Part shown: positions 17,799 through 22,534 of the stretch, in pieces
Position numbering within the stretch: position 1 is the first letter of the stretch
How the letters are laid out: every line of letters starts with the position of its first letter
Source of the DNA: Zoopage sp. CT-All
Lineage: Eukaryota > Zoopagomycota > Zoopagomycetes > Zoopagales > Zoopagaceae
Length of the DNA stretch: 22,534 nt
Direction of reading: 5' to 3'
Assembly (NCBI GenBank): GCA_004114245.1
Contig: QZWS01000137.1
Location: 1 to 22,534, forward strand
The notes under the pieces: generated by a model
The model's input: only the letters and a program-made list of their open reading frames with translations
Databases searched by the model: none
Told to the model about the DNA's origin: nothing
Position numbers and translations under genes: made by a program

Positions 17799-18713
17799 AT
17801 GCCGCACAGCATCGCCATCATCGGAGCTGGCTATGTCGGCGCAACCATTGCATACGCCGTCATGTTGCGCAAAATACCCGCCGACGTCCTCTTGGTCGAC
17901 ATTAACGCCAACGCGGCGGAGGGGCAGTGTCTGGATCTCGGCGACGCCGAGTTCACCACACCGGCGACGGTGCGCCGCGGCACGTTCCAGGAAGCCGGCG
18001 CCTGCGACGTGATTGTTGTCACTGCGGGTGCCAAGCAGCAGCCGGGAGAGACCCGGGACCAATTGGTGGCGCGGAACGAGCACATTCTGAAGGACATCCT
18101 GCGCGATCTGCAGCCCCTGAACCAACACGCCATTCTCCTGATAGTGGCCAATCCGGTCGAGGTGCTCACCCACATCGCAGCCAAGCTGTCCGGGCTGCCG
18201 GAGAGCCAGGTGCTTGGCTCGGGCACGTTTCTCGACACCATGCGGCTGCGGAAGCACCTCGGGGACCACTTCAAGGTGAACGACAACGCCCTGCATTGCT
18301 ACGTGCTGGGCGAGCACGGCGACCGGCAGTTCATCGCGTGGTCGTCCGCGCGGTGCGGCCCATCGCGCCTCACTTCGCTGCCCGAGTACCACTCCCTCGA
18401 CCGAGCGGCAGTGCATGCGTCGGTCAGACACAAGGCCTACCGCATCATTGATCTCAAAGGGGCGACATATTTTGGCATTGGAGCGTGTGTTGCCTCCTTG
18501 TGCGAGTCCATTCTGTACGATCGCTGCGACGTGCGGTGCGTGAGTGTGCGGGTGCCGTGGCTCAACACAGTCGCGTCATGGCCCGTGGTGGTGGGGCGCA
18601 AAGGCGTGCAGCAGCTGCTGGACGTGGAACTGGACGAGCACGAAACACAGGCGCTGGAGGTTGCCGTCAAAGCGATCCAAGAAACGTGTAGCAAGTGCTT
18701 CCAGGAGGACTAG
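17799..18713 (+). CDS. LDH: NAD-dependent L-lactate dehydrogenase
   Basis: Reduces pyruvate to L-lactate with NADH oxidation in the cytosol. One exon, 304 residues. Rossmann glycine motif GAGYVGA (9-15) and NAD-binding D34. The substrate-specificity loop reads GAKQQPGETR, with Gln at 81 (LDH-type, where malate dehydrogenase has Arg) and R86 in the mobile loop. Catalytic dyad D146 and H173 (GEHGD), with substrate-binding R149 in GSGTFLDTMRLR. T223 lies in KGATYFGIG. All catalytic residues are present. Between about 183 and 210 and in the strand after ILYDRC the sequence is more divergent than usual (PWLNTVASWPVVVGRKG). Length is a little under the usual 310-330. The next gene, calcineurin B, follows 122 bp downstream on the same strand. 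Confidence 0.93.
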   Translation: MPHSIAIIGAGYVGATIAYAVMLRKIPADVLLVDINANAAEGQCLDLGDAEFTTPATVRRGTFQEAGACDVIVVTAGAKQQPGETRDQLVARNEHILKDILRDLQPLNQHAILLIVANPVEVLTHIAAKLSGLPESQVLGSGTFLDTMRLRKHLGDHFKVNDNALHCYVLGEHGDRQFIAWSSARCGPSRLTSLPEYHSLDRAAVHASVRHKAYRIIDLKGATYFGIGACVASLCESILYDRCDVRCVSVRVPWLNTVASWPVVVGRKGVQQLLDVELDEHETQALEVAVKAIQETCSKCFQED

Positions 18714-18835
18714 CTAGCATGGCTGGCTTGCTGTTGGCGCGAAACATCGCTGCTTGTCCATCACATCGGCCAGCAGCAGGTGCAGGTTGTGGCTGTGAAA
18801 AACTCGATCATTCGCAAACCAGCCGGCCAGCTACC

Positions 18836-19409
18836 ATGGGCAACACCTCGTCCAAAGCCGTCCTCGACGAGCTCGTCAAAGCCACCAACTGTAGCCACCA
18901 TAGCTAATTCACCATGAAAGTAATCCCTGGCCCTAGTCACCGAGGACGAGATCATCCGGCTGTACACCCGCTTCCGCAAACTCGATCGCGACGGCTCCGG
19001 CTCCATCGACCGTGACGAATTCCTCACCATCCCGCAGATCGCACACAACCCGCTCGCGCAGCGCCTCATCTCCATATTCGATGAGGACGGCGAGGGCGAG
19101 GTGGATTTCGCTGAATTCCTGAAGGGCTTGTCCGCGTTCTCCGCCAACTCGAACAAGAACGACAAGCTGGCGTACGCCTTCAAGGTGTACGACATCGACC
19201 GCGACGGCTTTATTTCCAACGGCGAGCTGTTTCTTGTGCTCAAGATGATGGTCGGGAACAATCTCAAGGATGTGCAGCTGCAGCAGATTGTCGACAAGAC
19301 GATTGTTGAGGCCGATAAGGACGGGGATGGCAAGTTGACGTTCGAGGAGTTTTCTGCGTTCGTGGAGAACACGGATGTCGCAAAGCAGCTGACGCTGGAT
19401 GATTTCTAA
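18836..19409 (+). CDS. CNB1: Calcineurin regulatory subunit B
   Basis: Ca2+-binding subunit of the calcineurin phosphatase, which acts in Ca2+ signalling, ion stress and morphogenesis. Exon 1 18836-18890, intron 18891-18936 (46 nt, GTAGCC...CCCTAG, with GCTAAT branch-like site), exon 2 18937-19409; 175 residues, normal length. Splicing gives KATNFTEDEI, matching the family's N-terminal helix. MGNTSSK at the start is an N-myristoylation site. Four EF-hands: [39 protein letters not shown] and [13 protein letters not shown], each with full Ca2+-ligand patterns. The gene is convergent with SDHAF2, 120 bp apart. Confidence 0.97.
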
Positions 19410-19529
19410 TCGGTGGGGGCAGCGGGTGGGGGCAGCGGTGTGGGTGGGCCTGACAGCAATGTGTCTGCCGTCGTGGGGGATATTTCTATTATAAAACGAA
19501 TGTCCGTGCAAAATCACTGCTACCGTATT

Positions 19530-20068
19530 CTACAGGCTTGGCATGCGCAGGATGGTGCGGTGCTTGTTCTTGGCATGCCCCGCAAGCGCCTGAAACACCG
19601 CGGTCCCTGCAAACTCCGGCGGCACCGGCTTCTTTCCCGTCAACCAGTAGTAAATGTCCCAATCAGGCTGGTCCATGAGCGAGCTAAGGGTGGATGGTTA
19701 ATGAGACACGTCCTATGGCGCCTTGGTGCTTACTCGAGGTCGTGCAGCTCCTGGGATGACATCGCTGTGAGACGCTCTCGCGTTGCAAACGTCGACAACA
19801 GCAGATCCGTCTCCAAAATCCCACGTTTTCGCGCCTGGTACAACAGTCGTGCACGGAAAGCCTCGATTGGCTCGTTGGGCCGTGGGACGCGGATGGGCAC
19901 GTCGAGGGTGGGGTCAGAGTTGAGGCTCGAGTCGCCATGCTCGCCGGATGGCAGGGTCGAAAGGCACAGTGAGCCGGCAGACACGCATCGGAGGGGTGTG
20001 GAGACTCGCAACTGATAATTGAATGATGGAAAGACGCGCAAGACACGGGAGCGGTGCAGGCGGTGCAT
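19530..20068 (-). CDS. SDH5: Succinate dehydrogenase assembly factor 2 (SDHAF2/SDH5)
   Basis: Mitochondrial matrix protein needed for covalent flavinylation of the succinate dehydrogenase flavoprotein. Exon 1 20068-19734, intron 19733-19684 (50 nt, GTAAGC...CCTTAG), exon 2 19683-19530; 162 residues, the yeast Sdh5 length. The N-terminus [13 protein letters not shown] is a targeting peptide. Core family motifs: [32 protein letters not shown] and, joined across the intron, [20 protein letters not shown]. The frame is open upstream to 20266, but the ATG at 20068 gives the presequence and expected size. Confidence 0.95.
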
Positions 20069-20265
20069 CTGGGAGAGATAAGCGATCCTGGACGCGTGGC
20101 ATTTGTTTGGCCATGAGTACTGGCGGCCAATTACTTCCTGAGGCATCAGAATAGTAGTAGGCCAAGTGGTGCACAGTATCAGGAGTGGCAATGGGATGGC
20201 GCTTGGGTTGGTCCCAATTCTGCGACCCTGCCCCTTGACATTGCTGCACCACGCCACTGGACGCA

Positions 20266-22120
20266 CTACTCTCTAGGCGGGGAACCACCCTTCTTGTTTG
20301 TCACCCGACCAGCAACAGTGGTTTCCTTTCTTGGAGATGATGTGTCAGCCTTCTTGGATGGGACTTGCAGCTTTCCTGCGGCAAGGATTACTTTGCTAGC
20401 CATGTCTGGAAGAAGATAGCCAGGAGTCCAGCCTGCTTCTTCCATCACCCTCAGAGTACCATATGTTTTGCAAAATGCAATCAGGTCCATAAAGTTGGCT
20501 TGTGACGTAGCATTCTTGAGCATAAGATGATCTTTCATACTTGCCATTGTCACAAAATCCATCATCTCAGCACTCATATTGTTGCATATAAGCTTCACCT
20601 CTTGGTTGGAAAATACAACACAATTGCTTCCATCATGGATGGGTTGTGATCCATGGAGCAAATAGAATGCAACCAGGCGGATTTGGAAAATGTCCTGCAT
20701 TTTGTTGCTAATGAGACCAAACAAAGCATTCCAGTGCTCTGGTAGTTCATGGCCAAGCTCTCCGCAGAGCCTCGCCTGTCTGACCTTTGAGCTCTTGACA
20801 AAGAATGCTTGGCCAAAATCTACAACATGGATTTCAAGCTTGCCGGTGCTGGTCTTAGTCAAAAGAATATTCTCAGCCCTAAAGAGCTTGTAACACTTTA
20901 GTGCTCCTAGCTAATGCTTACCATAAATTGTTGTGCAACATACCTGCAGCTTGAATGAGAAGCATGGTTATAAATTGTCAGCATCATTGTCCATATTGCT
21001 ATAGGCCTTGCCTTTGTAAAGTTGCTGAATGTGGCTACACACTTCAGACTCGGTAAGTGGCCCCTTTTACTTGACATAGCTCTGCAGGTTGCTATCTGTT
21101 GCCATCTCCATCACCTATACATGTGTTAATTATTGCTATTAAAAGTGCTTCATATGAGAACAAAAAAAATAGGATTGTTCATGTATACTTCCAAGACTCT
21201 TGGAATGTAGAGGTTTGATTAATTGCTTCCAGCCGCAGCTTTGAGAGTTGCAACTTTGTTCTTAAACATGGTCTTGGTAGCATGGGTAATCAAGGCTTGA
21301 GGGTTGGCTATTAAAGCTTTGGGCACCTACTTCTAATGAAGTTGTACTGTAAACTAGTGACATGTCCAGCATACCTTGCTATACTTCTTTTCTGGCATAT
21401 CTGTGAATACAGAGTCAATTGAATTAGTCGGATAAAATGGACTATTTTCTTCTTTAATATGTCTGGTGGAAAGATCATTGCCACCATCAAATGCTGGAGC
21501 ATTATTTGCTGGCACGTGACCTCTGCCATTTGTCCCAGTGGTTACATTATCAGTTGTTCTGTTGGCCTCATTAGCAACCTCACTCATCATTTTGCCAGAT
21601 TTGAGAATGAGCTTCATGGTGCCAAAAATCATCTTATTTCTACCTGTAGCACAAGAGCATTTAATCACTAGTCCAAAATTACTGCAGTCAAGTATTTTCA
21701 GTGACACTCACTTCTCCAGACCATACAAAGGTGCAAGCAACATGATGTGCTTCCTGCTAATAGTAACTTTCAGGCCACTGTCAACAAATTTATAATCACT
21801 GGGTGGTGCTTTGCTTTTTGGTGGTAGATGCACCACTGGCACCTTTTTCACAATATTGCTATTCACCCTATTGATGGTTGGAGGCAATATTGGTTGTGCA
21901 AACAGGAATGCCAGATACCCTGTCTTGAAATACAAGGCCCGCAGGGAATAGGCACCTGGCGTGATTTCAGCAGTGGGGACCGCCCTGCCCACAAAAGGAT
22001 TTGGAAGCCTCTGTGTCTTTGAAAAAGTGTTGGGGTAATTTTGTGCTCTAATGGTACATTTATGTGCAGTGCTGCAATTTCTTTCTGAACATAAATGGCT
22101 GCTTTGGATATATGGTGTCT
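20266..22120 (-). pseudogene. Decayed kinase-like gene in an AT-rich island
   Basis: The island is markedly more AT-rich than its neighbours. Minus-strand frames join through plausible introns: 21711-21640 (72 nt), 21374-21327 (48 nt), 21188-21115 (74 nt) and perhaps one of about 37 nt near 20.91-20.94 kb. The right part reads as a kinase fold: VMEMATDSNLQSYVK, KGPLTESEVCSHIQQLY, LFRAENILLT, then VVDFGQAFF. The helix-E/catalytic-loop segment reads YKLFRAEN, so the HRD Asp looks replaced by Leu while EN and DFG remain. Two in-frame TAA codons (21219-21221 and 21067-21069) and a frame break near 20.95-21.03 kb interrupt it. The left part has ISRKHIML, loosely like an FHA SRxH motif. I cannot name the family; it may be a pseudogene, or a pseudokinase gene with more introns than I resolved. 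Confidence 0.5.
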
Positions 22121-22183
22121 AGCACTGGGTTCTAGCAATGCTATCATAACACGCCAAAAACCACCACCGAACCCGCCGCCGCG

Positions 22184-22534
22184 ATGCAACCAGCACCCCC
22201 CGCCGCACCATGCCGCCGCGGATATGCAGCCGCCGCCGCCAAAGCGCCCATCTCAACCTCAACTCTCCGCTTCTTCAGCGTCGCCCATCTAGTCTCTGCA
22301 CCCAACCCAACCACCCCACCCATCCCGCGCATCCCGTCCACCGTCATCATCTCGCACAATCCGACGGCGCACATCTTCGACTTCTCCGCAGTGCCAAATG
22401 CGGAGAATCGTATGGGCGAGTTCCAGGACTTCCTGGAGTCTGTCCTGGGGGAGGGCGTGGTGGCATGCTGGGAACCGCACCGCCGGAACAAGCGCTGGCT
22501 CGCGGCGGTGGACCCGGAGATTGTCGCTGCCAAC
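22184..22534 (+). CDS. 5' part of an unidentified protein, cut by the window edge
   Basis: An ATG-started frame of 117 codons runs open to the end of the window. The first ~55 residues are low-complexity (Ala, Pro, Ser, Thr), and then a protein-like region begins: STVIISHNPTAHIFDFSAV, followed by MGEFQDFLESVLGEGVVACW and a basic HRRNKRW. The base composition returns to GC-rich here, sharply different from the island just before it. I do not recognise the family. The N-terminal part could contain a targeting peptide or a misread leader; other ATGs at 22209 and 22223 are in different frames. Confidence 0.45.
   Translation, partial: MQPAPPAAPCRRGYAAAAAKAPISTSTLRFFSVAHLVSAPNPTTPPIPRIPSTVIISHNPTAHIFDFSAVPNAENRMGEFQDFLESVLGEGVVACWEPHRRNKRWLAAVDPEIVAAN

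Noticed and set aside
20266-21420. Reassignment of TAA to glutamine
   Set aside because: The two TAA codons in the kinase-like relic could be read as Gln, but clear housekeeping genes here have no internal stops, and TAA ends at least the kinase at 6363; decay is simpler.
1-22534. tRNA, rRNA, CRISPR array, bacterial operons or a secondary-metabolite cluster
   Set aside because: None seen; the genes are dispersed eukaryotic housekeeping genes with short spliceosomal introns.

Overview
This looks like a stretch of a fungal nuclear genome. It carries fungal/eukaryotic housekeeping genes on both strands, packed close together. Most genes have no introns or a few very short GT-AG introns (46-63 nt, often with a CTRAY branch-point-like motif). 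Proteins for mitochondria carry Arg-rich N-terminal targeting peptides. The complex I subunit NDUFS4 excludes budding yeasts that lack complex I and fission yeast. I cannot name the phylum from sequence alone; the NAD-dependent L-lactate dehydrogenase and the TKL-type kinase are compatible with basidiomycetes or early-diverging fungi.

Layout, left to right. 1-830: a mostly AT-rich stretch with no convincing gene. 831-1031 (-): a small hypothetical ORF, head-to-head with TPA1/OGFOD1-like prolyl hydroxylase (1075-2667, +). 3068-4487: a roughly 1.4 kb segment bounded by inverted repeats that contains a broken internal fragment of coatomer gamma (SEC21); its right end lies directly before ADE17/ATIC (4525-6309, +). 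6363-7913 (-): a six-exon TKL-type protein kinase ending in a C1 zinc finger. It starts at the same CATG as a divergent mitochondrial PPR-like gene (7912-9552, +). 9646-10938 (-): COX15 (heme A synthase). 11248-11853 (-): mitochondrial ribosomal protein uL24m, 35 bp from a divergent HOS2/HDAC3-type deacetylase (11889-13331, +). 13914-16514 (-): DBP4 DEAD-box helicase with six exons. 16887-17429 (-): NDUFS4. 17799-18713 (+): L-lactate dehydrogenase. 18836-19409 (+): calcineurin B. 19530-20068 (-): SDHAF2/SDH5. 20266-22120 (-): an AT-rich island with a decayed kinase-like gene. 22184 to the edge (+): the 5' part of an unidentified gene.

The genes do not form one operon-like pathway, but five of about twelve act in mitochondria (COX15, uL24m, NDUFS4, SDHAF2, probably the PPR-like protein), and LDH sits next to NDUFS4. 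The exon models are supported by reading frame: every spliced model closes to a whole number of codons and restores family motifs.

I do not see a clearly new multi-gene system. The most interesting items are the inverted-repeat-bounded element carrying a host COPI gene fragment, the kinase/PPR gene pair sharing a CATG start, the kinase with a C-terminal C1 domain, and the decayed pseudokinase-like gene in the AT-rich island.
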